Of a stretch of 8,695 bases of DNA, positions 1 through 6,162 are shown piece by piece. The notes below the pieces were generated by a model, which was given only the letters and a program-made list of their open reading frames with translations, had not been told where the DNA came from and ran no database searches. The stretch lies in contig CACZTE010000119.1 of NCBI GenBank assembly GCA_902784045.1, positions 1-8,695 on the forward strand, given 5' to 3'. Every line of letters begins with the position of its first letter. Position 1 is the first letter of the stretch. The position numbers and the translations under genes were made by a program. Source of the DNA: an uncultured Eubacterium sp. (lineage in GTDB: Bacteria; Bacillota; Clostridia; Eubacteriales; Eubacteriaceae).

Positions 1-753
1 CAAAATGTTGGCGACAATGATGTCGGCTTTCGCGCCGGGGTCAATGACATCTAAGAGATTGCCTTCACGGATATCCACAATGTCCGACAAGCCGTTTAAA
101 GCCACGTTTCCCTGAGCGGCGTCAACGGCAATGGGATCAAAATCCACGCCAACGACAGGCTTCGCACCGAGACACGCCGCAACAATACTCAAAATGCCCG
201 ATCCGCACCCGATATCAAAGACCGTGTTTCCGGGCTCCACCGCCTTTTCCAAAGCCATGACGCAGAGCTTTGTGGTTTCGTGGGTCCCTGTGCCGAAGGC
301 CATCCCCGGATCCATGCTCACCACCAAATCGCCCTTTTCCGGCGTGTAGCTTTCCCAGGTGGGTTTGATAACGATAGCGCGTCCGATACGGGTCGGCGTG
401 TAAAATTGTTTCCAGCTGTTGGCCCAATCCTGCTCTTCCTCTTCGCGAATGGAGAGCTCGCAGCCGCCGGGATTGAGGCCGTAATCCGGAAGTCTTTTGA
501 TTTCGCTGATGATCCGGTGCATCAGATCATCAAAAGAATCCGTTTTTGGAAAATAGCCGCGGATAAAACACTTATCCGGATCCATGCCGAGCAGCGCGTC
601 GTCGATATAGCCCACTGTGGGATCATCTTTAAGCACCGCGAGATTTGAGCCTGATTCCACCACGACGCCTTTCGCGCCTTCACGGTAGAATATTTCCGTG
701 ACCGCTTCTTCCGCTTCCGGCGTCGTTGTGATTTCCACTTCCATCCAAGTCAT
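1..753 (-). CDS. prmA: Ribosomal protein L11 methyltransferase (partial, 3' end outside window)
   Basis: This enzyme uses S-adenosylmethionine to methylate ribosomal protein L11 in the cytoplasm. I translated 251 in-frame codons on the minus strand; the reading frame is still open at base 1. In family proteins of about 310 residues, roughly the last 60 are therefore missing. Visible signatures are EQDWANSWK (residues 107-115), the PrmA hallmark MAFGTGTHETT (151-161), the SAM-binding loop DIGCGSGILS (180-189) and the post-motif IVANIL at the window edge. The N-terminal 100 residues match the L11-recognition domain by position. The ATG at 753-751 was chosen because AAGGAG (765-760) lies 6 bases upstream of it; an in-frame ATG three codons on is less well placed. 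The gene is divergent from the PduU-type gene. It is often found next to dnaJ, but any such partner on its upstream side is absent here. Confidence 0.95.
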   Translation of the reverse strand, partial: MTWMEVEITTTPEAEEAVTEIFYREGAKGVVVESGSNLAVLKDDPTVGYIDDALLGMDPDKCFIRGYFPKTDSFDDLMHRIISEIKRLPDYGLNPGGCELSIREEEEQDWANSWKQFYTPTRIGRAIVIKPTWESYTPEKGDLVVSMDPGMAFGTGTHETTKLCVMALEKAVEPGNTVFDIGCGSGILSIVAACLGAKPVVGVDFDPIAVDAAQGNVALNGLSDIVDIREGNLLDVIDPGAKADIIVANIL

Positions 754-836
754 TTTTTTCTCCTTATTTACCGAATTCACTGAATGGTCAATTGCCTGTC
801 TGATTTGGCCGCGTCATAGTACGCTGATGTCATCGT

Positions 837-863
837 TGACAGATCGCCGCCTTGCCTCTGTCA
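837..863. repeat. Inverted repeat TGACAGA / TCTGTCA
   Basis: A perfect 7-bp inverted repeat (837-843 with 857-863) encloses a 13-base GC-rich loop. It lies in the presumed prmA leader. It could be an RNA hairpin or a protein site; no T tract follows it on either strand, so it is not a terminator. Confidence 0.4.
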
Positions 864-885
864 TGCAGCGGCGTCCTTCGCCTTA

Positions 886-900
886 TCATCAAAATGATGA
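886..900. repeat. Inverted repeat TCATCA-AAA-TGATGA
   Basis: A perfect 6-bp inverted repeat with a 3-base centre sits just downstream, in the prmA direction, of the candidate prmA -10 box. That placement would suit a small operator or a hairpin at the 5' end of the transcript. It is short enough to be chance. Confidence 0.3.
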
Positions 901-917
901 GGAATTTCTTATACTCA

Positions 918-946
918 ATCATAGGTCAAAATCGAAAAAAACGCAA
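918..946 (-). promoter_or_regulatory. Candidate sigma-A promoter for prmA
   Basis: On the minus strand TTGCGT (946-941) and TATGAT (923-918) are separated by 17 bases. The -10 matches consensus at 5 of 6 positions and the -35 at 3 of 6, including TTG. It would give a leader of about 160 bases before prmA, which contains both inverted repeats of this gap. Confidence 0.4.
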
Positions 947-1022
947 GTCTTTAAACACGTATGGACAAAATTGTTATATAATGGTAAAAATTCGTTTAAG
1001 CCTGCTATGATAACGCTAAATG

Positions 1023-1038
1023 TGGTACAATATTATAC
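1023..1038 (+). promoter_or_regulatory. Candidate extended -10 promoter and overlapping dyad for the pduU-pduV unit
   Basis: TGG followed by TACAAT (1026-1031) fits an extended -10 element with 5 of 6 hexamer matches; no good -35 lies 17 bases upstream. The same bases form a 14-bp dyad with one mismatched pair (1025-1038, GTACAATATTATAC), so a repressor could compete with polymerase here. A start near 1038 would give a leader of about 50 bases. An alternative TATAAT at 977-982 lacks a well-spaced -35. Confidence 0.4.
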
Positions 1039-1087
1039 GAGTTAGCGAAGCTATACCCATCATCATATTTAATAGGGAGAAAAGGCC

Positions 1088-1450
1088 ATGCCGCAGCAAG
1101 AAAACAAAGATTTAACTCGAAGCATACAAGAGTACGTCCCCGGTAAACAGGTGACGCTGGCTCATGTGATTGCCAATCCGAAACACGATGTGTATGTCAA
1201 GCTCGGCTTAGACGAAGACACCAACGATTCCATCGGTATCCTCACTATCACGCCCAGTGAAGCGGCTATTATTTCCGCGGATGTCGGCACGAAAGCGGCG
1301 CCTGTTCAAATCGGTTTTTTGGATCGTTTTTCAGGTTCGCTTGTCATTACCGGACGAGTATCCGATGTCAACACAGCCATTCGGGAAATTATTACCTTCC
1401 TTCAGTTTACCCTTGGTTTTGATATTCCTGCGCACATCACTCATTCATAA
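1088..1450 (+). CDS. pduU: PduU/EutS-type bacterial microcompartment shell protein
   Basis: A 120-residue protein of the PduU/EutS family, circularly permuted BMC-fold subunits that form hexameric tiles of propanediol- and ethanolamine-utilising microcompartments. The family-typical core is clear: IQEYVPGKQVTLAHVIANP (13-31), IGILTITPSEAAII (49-62) and IGFLDRFSGSLVITG (75-89). The segment around residues 13-25 corresponds to the strand that in PduU builds a small beta-barrel plugging the hexamer pore. The wording of these motifs is closer to my memory of PduU than of EutS, but EutS remains possible. AGGGAG (1074-1079) sits 8 bases before the ATG. It forms a two-gene unit with the PduV-like gene 3 bases downstream. 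No canonical hexamer (PduA/EutM), pentamer vertex (EutN) or signature enzyme is visible in the window. Confidence 0.9.
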   Translation: MPQQENKDLTRSIQEYVPGKQVTLAHVIANPKHDVYVKLGLDEDTNDSIGILTITPSEAAIISADVGTKAAPVQIGFLDRFSGSLVITGRVSDVNTAIREIITFLQFTLGFDIPAHITHS

Positions 1451-1453
1451 ACC

Positions 1454-1924
1454 ATGGCAAGCAACAGAAACCGCATCGCCATGATGGGACGCATCGGTTC
1501 AGGCAAAACCAGTCTGCGTCAACGCCTCATGGGCGAAGAACTCAAATACGAAAAGACACAGCAGGTTATCTATACTGATAATTTTGTGGACACCCCCGGG
1601 GAATTTATCGAAATGTCTTTATGGCATTCCGAAATTGTCAATGTCACGCTGGACGTGGGGCTTGTCATCGTGGTTAATTCCGCCATTGATCCTCAAAATT
1701 CCATCCGTCCCAATTTTGTTCAGACCTTTAATTTGCCCGCCATCGGCGTGGTAACAAAAATCGATCTGGAAAACGCCAATATCAAACGCAGCAGGCGTTT
1801 ACTCCGTTATGCTGGCGTGAACGATAAAAACATTTTCGAAGTCAGCAACGTGACAGGAGAAGGCCTCGACACGCTTTCCGAAGCCGTTCACAGGCATATC
1901 AGACTCGGCGAAAAGCATCTATAA
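1454..1924 (+). CDS. pduV: PduV/EutP-family P-loop NTPase
   Basis: A 156-residue small Ras-like P-loop protein of the EutP/PduV family, matching the usual family length of about 150-160. The motifs run in order: Walker A GRIGSGKTS (12-20), switch-II-type DTPGE (46-50), the guanine-specificity motif in the form TKID (101-104) and a G5-like SNVTGEG (131-137). PduV has been reported to associate with the outside of Pdu microcompartments, and EutP has been reported to have acetate kinase activity; which role applies here cannot be read from sequence. The ATG lies 3 bases after the pduU-like stop and I see no Shine-Dalgarno sequence before it, so translation is probably coupled to the upstream gene. 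Starting at Met10 or Met11 instead would leave almost no residues before the P-loop. A terminator follows directly. Confidence 0.88.
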   Translation: MASNRNRIAMMGRIGSGKTSLRQRLMGEELKYEKTQQVIYTDNFVDTPGEFIEMSLWHSEIVNVTLDVGLVIVVNSAIDPQNSIRPNFVQTFNLPAIGVVTKIDLENANIKRSRRLLRYAGVNDKNIFEVSNVTGEGLDTLSEAVHRHIRLGEKHL

Positions 1925-1932
1925 TATTTTTT

Positions 1933-1964
1933 AATAAACTTGCGCCCCGCAAGTTTATTTCTTA
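1933..1964 (+). terminator. Rho-independent terminator of the pduU-pduV unit
   Basis: A perfect 11-bp stem (1933-1943 with 1949-1959) with the loop GCCCC is followed by a short, interrupted T run (TTTCTT counted from the end of the stem). It begins 8 bases after the PduV-like stop codon. The T tract is weak, so some read-through into the kinase gene is possible. Confidence 0.75.
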
Positions 1965-2009
1965 TGTATTATCTCGCCTGAGCCGGCGTATTTATCAATG
2001 AATCTCCCG

Positions 2010-2020
2010 TTGATGATCAA
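2010..2020. repeat. Short palindrome TTGAT-G-ATCAA upstream of the kinase gene
   Basis: A perfect 5-bp inverted repeat with one central base lies just upstream of where the -35 of the kinase promoter candidate would be. It may be an operator half-site pair, but its length allows chance. Confidence 0.25.
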
Positions 2021-2043
2021 TCAGTCAACAGTTCCCTTTCCAA

Positions 2044-2076
2044 TATAATACCGCATTTACATTTAGACAGAAAGGA
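2044..2076 (+). promoter_or_regulatory. Candidate -10 box and ribosome binding site of the kinase gene
   Basis: A consensus TATAAT lies at 2044-2049; the hexamer 17 bases upstream (TCAGTC, 2021-2026) is a poor -35, so activation or read-through from upstream is possible. AAAGGA (2071-2076) is spaced 7 bases from the ATG at 2084 and fixes that start. No S-box (SAM) riboswitch is recognisable in the 120 bases after the preceding terminator. Confidence 0.45.
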
Positions 2077-2083
2077 AAATCCT

Positions 2084-3385
2084 ATGGCAGATAAGCTCAT
2101 TCTGGATAACGAAGCTGCCATCGCGGCTTATCTCAAAGAAAAACAAGTCTTTCCCCAAAGCGCTGAACTCATCGTTGAGGACTTAAGAAGCGTCAAAGAA
2201 AGCGCTGAAGGCTACGTGAATATGATTTACCGCGTGCGCGGCTCCAATGGCCATTCCGTTGTGGTCAAACAAATCACCGATATTCCTTTAAGCCGCGCCA
2301 AAGAAATGAACGGCGACGGCAAAGGTCAGGATAACCACGCCCCCATTAAAAAGGACGATTGGACCCTTGATCCCGGCAGACTCCGGACGGAAATCGCCGT
2401 TCTCATTTTCTGGAACCGCATCAAACCCGGCATTTGTCCTGAAATTTATCATTTCAGCGAAGACAACGGCATTATCGTGATGGAGGACCTTTCGGATTTA
2501 AGCCTACTCCGCTATGAATTCGGGCGGATGGTGCGCTATCCGGGTATCGGCAAAACCATGGGTGATTTTTGCGCGCGGAATCTGTTCTATTCATCGGATA
2601 TGAACATGACCGGCTATCGCCATCAAAAACTGCTGAACTTTTTTGATAATCCCGAATACACCGCGCTGTATCAATTTATCTATCATGAATGCTGCATCGT
2701 ATCAGACAGCCGTGAAATGCCGGCGCAGGTCAACCCTCACCGAATGCGGGTTTTGGCTAACGAAGCTGTACAAAAACGCATCGGCGAAATGGCCAATTCC
2801 TGCCTGCGCAAAAAAGAATGTCTGATTCACACTGATATTCACGCCTCCAACATTATGGTCGGCGGTGACGATGTCAAAATCATCGATACTGAATTTGCGG
2901 GTTTTGGTCCCGCAGCTCAAGATTTCGGCCGTTTTACTGCGTCTTTTATTCTTAATTTTGTCTCATGGTATGCCGATGACGGCGTGCACACCGAGGCTGA
3001 AAAAGCGGATTTTCGCGTGTATCTTTTGAACATGATTTCCGATCTTTATCACACCTTTGACGACACGTTTAAAAAGCTCGTTGATGAAAACAAAGCCAAC
3101 AATTATAACCTGAAGCGCTTTGATGTAGAGGCATTTCTAACAGGTCTACACAGTGACTGCTTTGACGCCACGGCCTTAAACGCCGCATCGCGCATCGCTG
3201 ACCGCGGACTATGTCACGATCTTGAACGCCTTCCCCTTGAGGAACGCTATTATCCCCAGCATCTCATTTTAACCATTGCCGAGGAGATTTTGGGCGGAGC
3301 CGTGAAGCTTACGACCGTCGATGATTATGTGACCTATTTGAAAGGCGTCGCCGGACGTCATCCGAAAGAAAGCTACGGATTGTAA
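2084..3385 (+). CDS. MtnK-family (5-methylthioribose kinase-like) sugar kinase
   Basis: A 433-residue kinase of the APH/choline-kinase fold, best matched by S-methyl-5-thioribose kinase (MtnK), which phosphorylates C1 of methylthioribose in methionine salvage. Visible features are a GYVN nucleotide-loop segment (43-46, GNLN in Bacillus MtnK), the ATP-contact lysine in VVVKQ (59-63), the hinge-like IVMEDLSDL (131-139), the family phrase NLFYSSD (166-172), the catalytic HTD with Asp251 (HGD in MtnK), and the metal-binding DTE (268-270) followed by FGP. It is about 35 residues longer than the Bacillus enzyme as I recall it; part of the excess is an insertion near residues 68-92, after the ATP-contact strand. 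Neither mtnA nor a fuculose-phosphate-type aldolase is in the window, so the true substrate (methylthioribose, 5-deoxyribose or another sugar) is open. It stands alone between terminators, beside the microcompartment pair. Confidence 0.75.
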   Translation: MADKLILDNEAAIAAYLKEKQVFPQSAELIVEDLRSVKESAEGYVNMIYRVRGSNGHSVVVKQITDIPLSRAKEMNGDGKGQDNHAPIKKDDWTLDPGRLRTEIAVLIFWNRIKPGICPEIYHFSEDNGIIVMEDLSDLSLLRYEFGRMVRYPGIGKTMGDFCARNLFYSSDMNMTGYRHQKLLNFFDNPEYTALYQFIYHECCIVSDSREMPAQVNPHRMRVLANEAVQKRIGEMANSCLRKKECLIHTDIHASNIMVGGDDVKIIDTEFAGFGPAAQDFGRFTASFILNFVSWYADDGVHTEAEKADFRVYLLNMISDLYHTFDDTFKKLVDENKANNYNLKRFDVEAFLTGLHSDCFDATALNAASRIADRGLCHDLERLPLEERYYPQHLILTIAEEILGGAVKLTTVDDYVTYLKGVAGRHPKESYGL

Positions 3386-3404
3386 TCATAAAAAATAACA
3401 ACAG

Positions 3405-3437
3405 ATCAAAAAATCCCCTTTTAGGGGTTTTTTTGAT
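3405..3437 (+). terminator. Strong rho-independent terminator after the kinase gene
   Basis: A GC core CCCC/GGGG (3415-3418 with 3424-3427) with the loop TTTTA is flanked by an A tract (3408-3413) and seven T (3428-3434). The A and T tracts also pair, so the element can work on both strands and would back up the terminator of the converging lysC operon. Confidence 0.88.
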
Positions 3438-3526
3438 GGTATCTTTATTAGTTTCTTCAATTAAAAGTCAAAGAGCATGTCGGCAAAACCATATGTCAGA
3501 CAAAAAATTGCCAAGAATCCTTAATG

Positions 3527-3558
3527 AAAAAAGCTCTATCCGGGCGGGATAAAGCTTT
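3527..3558 (-). terminator. Rho-independent terminator of the hom-lysC operon
   Basis: On the minus strand a stem with one mismatch (3558-3547 with 3541-3530) closes a 5-base loop and runs into six T (3532-3527). It lies 18 bases past the lysC stop. Confidence 0.82.
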
Positions 3559-3575
3559 GATAATATTAAAGATTA

Positions 3576-4046
3576 TTACAACTCGAATTTTTCGTGAATA
3601 TGTACCATCGCGTCTTTGGCGCGCGCTTTGTCAATGAGGCAGGATATTTTAATTTCCGATGTACTGATGGTCAGAATGTTGATGCCCATTTCAAAAAGGG
3701 CTTCGAAAAATTTGCTGGCAATTTCCGCGTTGGCCACAATGCCAGTGCCGACGACAGAAAGTTTGGCCACACCCTGATCGAACTCAACCTTTTGGGCACC
3801 GACTTCAAAAGAAAATTTCTGAGAAACGGCAACGGCTTCCTGCAGTTCATCGACATTGACCGTGAAGGAAATGTCATTAACCGCTGTGCGGTTGACATTT
3901 TGCACAATCATGTCCACGTGGATATTTTCTTTAGCCAATGCGGAAAACAGGCGGAAAGCGATACCCGGTTTGTCCGGCACTTCGAGAATTGAGATTTTCG
4001 CGATATTTTCATCGAGGGCTATGCCTCTGACCAATACTTTTTCCAT
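3576..4046 (-). CDS. Nested in-frame beta subunit of aspartate kinase (ACT domains only)
   Basis: Within lysC, AAGGAGG (4061-4055) lies 8 bases before an in-frame ATG (4046-4044, Met281). It is one of the strongest ribosome sites in the window and much better than the one in front of lysC itself. Translation from here would give 156 residues made up of the two ACT domains. Bacillus subtilis aspartokinase II is known to have an in-phase beta subunit made from an internal start at about the same place, giving an alpha2beta2 enzyme. The signal is seen directly; that the product is made here is inferred. Confidence 0.65.
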   Translation of the reverse strand: MEKVLVRGIALDENIAKISILEVPDKPGIAFRLFSALAKENIHVDMIVQNVNRTAVNDISFTVNVDELQEAVAVSQKFSFEVGAQKVEFDQGVAKLSVVGTGIVANAEIASKFFEALFEMGINILTISTSEIKISCLIDKARAKDAMVHIHEKFEL

Positions 4047-4886
4047 ATAAATATCCTCCTTGAGATCATTTGATCCGGTTTTAAAATTCTTGATAAGCGT
4101 GCCCTTGCGGTCGTTATAACTGGAGCGCACCACCAGGGGCAAGTTGTATTTTTCGGCCAGTTCCACACTTCTGGGGTGCAGCACGCCGGCACCGAGGCTG
4201 GCCATTTCCAAAACTTCTTGATATGACACATAATCGAGTTTTTTCGCCTTTGGGACAATGCGCGGATCAGCGTTGAACACGCCGTCAACATCGGTGTAAA
4301 TTTCGCATTTATCGGCGGAGAGCGCAGCGGCGAGTGCCACTGCTGACGTGTCAGAGCCGCCGCGTCCGAGAGTGGTGATTTCACCCGCTTCATCCACGCC
4401 CTGAAAGCCTGCTACAATGACGATGCGTCCGTGCTTGAGTTCCCGCTCGACCCGCGTGGTGTCAATGCCTTCAATTCGCGCTTTTTTGTGGACATCCGAG
4501 GTGTGAATACCGCTTTGGGCGCCGGTGAGTGAAATGACGTCGTAACCCAAACGCTGAATGGCCATGGCTAACAGAGCGATGGAGACCTGCTCGCCGGTGG
4601 AGAGCAGCACGTCCATCTCTCGGCTTGGGGGATGGACGTTGATTTGATGCGCCATAGCAACCAATTCATCGGTTCGGTCTCCCATGGCCGATACCACGAC
4701 GACAACCCGGTGTCCTTCATCGATTTCAGAAGTGACGCGCTTGGCCACCCGCTTAATTTTATCGACATTTCCAACGCTGGTTCCGCCGTATTTCTGCACC
4801 ACGAGCACCGGTTTTTGAACGGGATTGATCCTCTCCGGTAAAGAACCTTCCGATTGATTAACTGTAAACTCTGGCATAGAAAACAT
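3576..4886 (-). CDS. lysC: Aspartate kinase (aspartokinase II / LysC type, two ACT domains)
   Basis: It phosphorylates aspartate to aspartyl-phosphate, the first step to lysine, methionine and threonine. The 436-residue protein has the amino-acid-kinase domain first: KYGGTSVG (32-39), SAMGDRTDEL (66-75), STGEQVS (96-102), GRGGSDTSAVALAAAL (174-189), TDVDGVFNADPR (198-209) and GAGVLHPRSVE (232-242). Two ACT domains follow (about 296-355 and 374-436), with the regulatory phrase VDMIVQNV (324-331) seen in lysine/threonine-sensitive enzymes. The ATG at 4886 overlaps the end of hom by 29 bases and has only AGAGAG upstream, so coupled translation is likely. It gives about 27 residues before the usual beginning of the domain; the ATG three codons on (4877) or a GTG at Val27 are alternatives. 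Feedback inhibition by end products is expected from the ACT domains but the effector cannot be read from sequence. Its order after hom is the reverse of the fused E. coli ThrA layout. Confidence 0.95.
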   Translation of the reverse strand: MFSMPEFTVNQSEGSLPERINPVQKPVLVVQKYGGTSVGNVDKIKRVAKRVTSEIDEGHRVVVVVSAMGDRTDELVAMAHQINVHPPSREMDVLLSTGEQVSIALLAMAIQRLGYDVISLTGAQSGIHTSDVHKKARIEGIDTTRVERELKHGRIVIVAGFQGVDEAGEITTLGRGGSDTSAVALAAALSADKCEIYTDVDGVFNADPRIVPKAKKLDYVSYQEVLEMASLGAGVLHPRSVELAEKYNLPLVVRSSYNDRKGTLIKNFKTGSNDLKEDIYMEKVLVRGIALDENIAKISILEVPDKPGIAFRLFSALAKENIHVDMIVQNVNRTAVNDISFTVNVDELQEAVAVSQKFSFEVGAQKVEFDQGVAKLSVVGTGIVANAEIASKFFEALFEMGINILTISTSEIKISCLIDKARAKDAMVHIHEKFEL

Positions 4887-6102
4887 CAGAAATTCTCTCT
4901 TTAAGTTTAAGCATTAAATCATCAAAGACATCGGCATGAACTTCTCCGGTCATGAAAAATACCGTATCATCGCTAACGATGATATTGCTGCGCCCGCCGA
5001 CTTTTTCAACGATGGACATGACGTATTCGAGGTCTGAATTGCCTTTGATTCCAGCTCTTAAGTAATAGCGTCCGGCAAAATAGGCGTTGCCGCATTTTTC
5101 GATGGGTTTGTCCATCGGTAAATAAGCGGGATAAAGACCTTCATCTAAGGTTTTGATGATGTAAAGCACATCGCCGACAACAGCGTTGGCCGTGGCGTCT
5201 TTGCCGGCACCCTTGCCGTAAAACTGAAGTTCGCCGATGATATCACCTTCGATGGAGACGATGTTGAACTCGCTGTTGACATTGCTCATCATGCTTTCTC
5301 TGGGAAATAGCACGGGTTCAACAGTGGTGTAGACTTTGTTTCCCTCAGCGAGAACGGAATGACCAAGATATTTGACACGGTATCCCATGTCCGCCGCCAT
5401 TTCGATATCGATAGCGCGAATGTCAGAAAGACCGCGTTTTTTGATGTCTTCGTCCCGGACGACGCCGCCGTAAGCCAGAGTGGACAAAATAGCGAGCTTG
5501 CGGGATACATCGTAGCCTTCGATATCGGCGCTGGGATCAGCTTCAGCAAAGCCGATTTGCTGGGCAAGCTTCAGCGTGTCATCAAAATCGGCGTTGTTTT
5601 CGGTCATTTTTGACAGGATAAAGTTGGTCGTTCCGTTTAAGATCCCTTTGATTTCGTGAATGCGGTTGATTTTGAGCTCTTCTTTAAGGGAGCCGATGAT
5701 GGGGATTCCGCCACCGACGGCAGCTTCATAACGCAAAATGACGTTGTTTTTTACCGCCAAATCGACCAGCTCTTCAAAATATTCGGAAATGACCGCTTTG
5801 CTTGCCGTTACCACATGCTTGCCGTGGGAGAGCGCCGCTTTAATCATTTTGTATTCAAAATCCATCCCGCCAAGAAGAGAGATGACGATTTGGATGTCGG
5901 GGTCGTTCATGATGAGGTCGGGATCAGTGACGATGGTGCAGACTTTGTCTGAAGGGTCGACTTTTTTAGCTGGATCTTTGTCCAGGATTTTGGTGATGAC
6001 TGCTTTTTCGTCGAGATTGTCGGCGAAGCGGCCTTTGTTAAGATTGATGAGTTCATAAACGCCGGTTCCGATGGTGCCGAAACCGAGTAACGCTATATTC
6101 AA
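4858..6102 (-). CDS. hom: Homoserine dehydrogenase (TTG start)
   Basis: It reduces aspartate semialdehyde to homoserine with NAD(P)H, the branch point for threonine and methionine. The 414 residues show the Rossmann loop GFGTIG (7-12), VTASKA (98-103), AAVGGGIPII (127-136), NGTTNFIL (156-163), the catalytic segment EADPSADIEGYDVSRKL (187-203; Asp198 and Lys202 by family pattern) and GKGAGKDATANAVVGDV (296-312). Residues from about 341 form a C-terminal ACT domain, which in this family binds threonine as inhibitor. The first codon is TTG at 6102-6100, chosen because AAAAGAGG (6118-6111) lies 8 bases upstream and translation from it begins directly at the Rossmann strand; the nearby upstream ATG (6121) is out of frame. 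It is the first gene of the leftward operon and overlaps lysC by 29 bases. Confidence 0.96.
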   Translation of the reverse strand: MNIALLGFGTIGTGVYELINLNKGRFADNLDEKAVITKILDKDPAKKVDPSDKVCTIVTDPDLIMNDPDIQIVISLLGGMDFEYKMIKAALSHGKHVVTASKAVISEYFEELVDLAVKNNVILRYEAAVGGGIPIIGSLKEELKINRIHEIKGILNGTTNFILSKMTENNADFDDTLKLAQQIGFAEADPSADIEGYDVSRKLAILSTLAYGGVVRDEDIKKRGLSDIRAIDIEMAADMGYRVKYLGHSVLAEGNKVYTTVEPVLFPRESMMSNVNSEFNIVSIEGDIIGELQFYGKGAGKDATANAVVGDVLYIIKTLDEGLYPAYLPMDKPIEKCGNAYFAGRYYLRAGIKGNSDLEYVMSIVEKVGGRSNIIVSDDTVFFMTGEVHADVFDDLMLKLKERISDVFYARVYS

Positions 6103-6162
6103 TGGTTATACCTCTTTTCATAATTGCTAACGTGTTCAAAACCGTATCGTTTAAAAAATCAC

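Larger units (their letters stand above)
754..1087. other. Divergent intergenic region between prmA and pduU-like gene
   Basis: This 334-bp gap holds the 5' regions of both flanking genes. The prmA-proximal half has ordinary base composition and contains two inverted repeats (837-863 and 886-900). The half next to the pduU-like gene is AT-rich with several sigma-A-like boxes. The open frames crossing it lack family resemblance and a good ribosome site, so I do not call a gene. I see no tRNA, riboswitch or ANTAR-type antiterminator hairpin pair of the kind that controls some ethanolamine operons. Confidence 0.7.

Noticed and set aside
280..648. 122-codon plus-strand open frame opposite prmA
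   Set aside because: The minus-strand PrmA motifs run straight through this stretch, so the plus frame is a shadow.
698..1045. 115-codon open frame in the prmA-pduU gap
   Set aside because: It overlaps the prmA 5' end and the promoter region, has no plausible ribosome site and its translation resembles no family I know.
900..1087. EutV-type ANTAR antiterminator leader before the microcompartment genes
   Set aside because: No pair of hexaloop hairpins and no terminator occurs before the ATG; TAGC-GAA-GCTA near 1043 is only a 4-bp stem.
1925..2083. Possible SAM (S-box) riboswitch before the MtnK-like gene, as in Bacillus mtnK
   Set aside because: Only about 120 bases are available after the terminator, and no S-box core or second terminator is recognisable.
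3594..3992. 132-codon plus-strand open frame opposite lysC
   Set aside because: It is antisense to the well-supported ACT region of aspartate kinase; its composition is that of a complementary-strand shadow.
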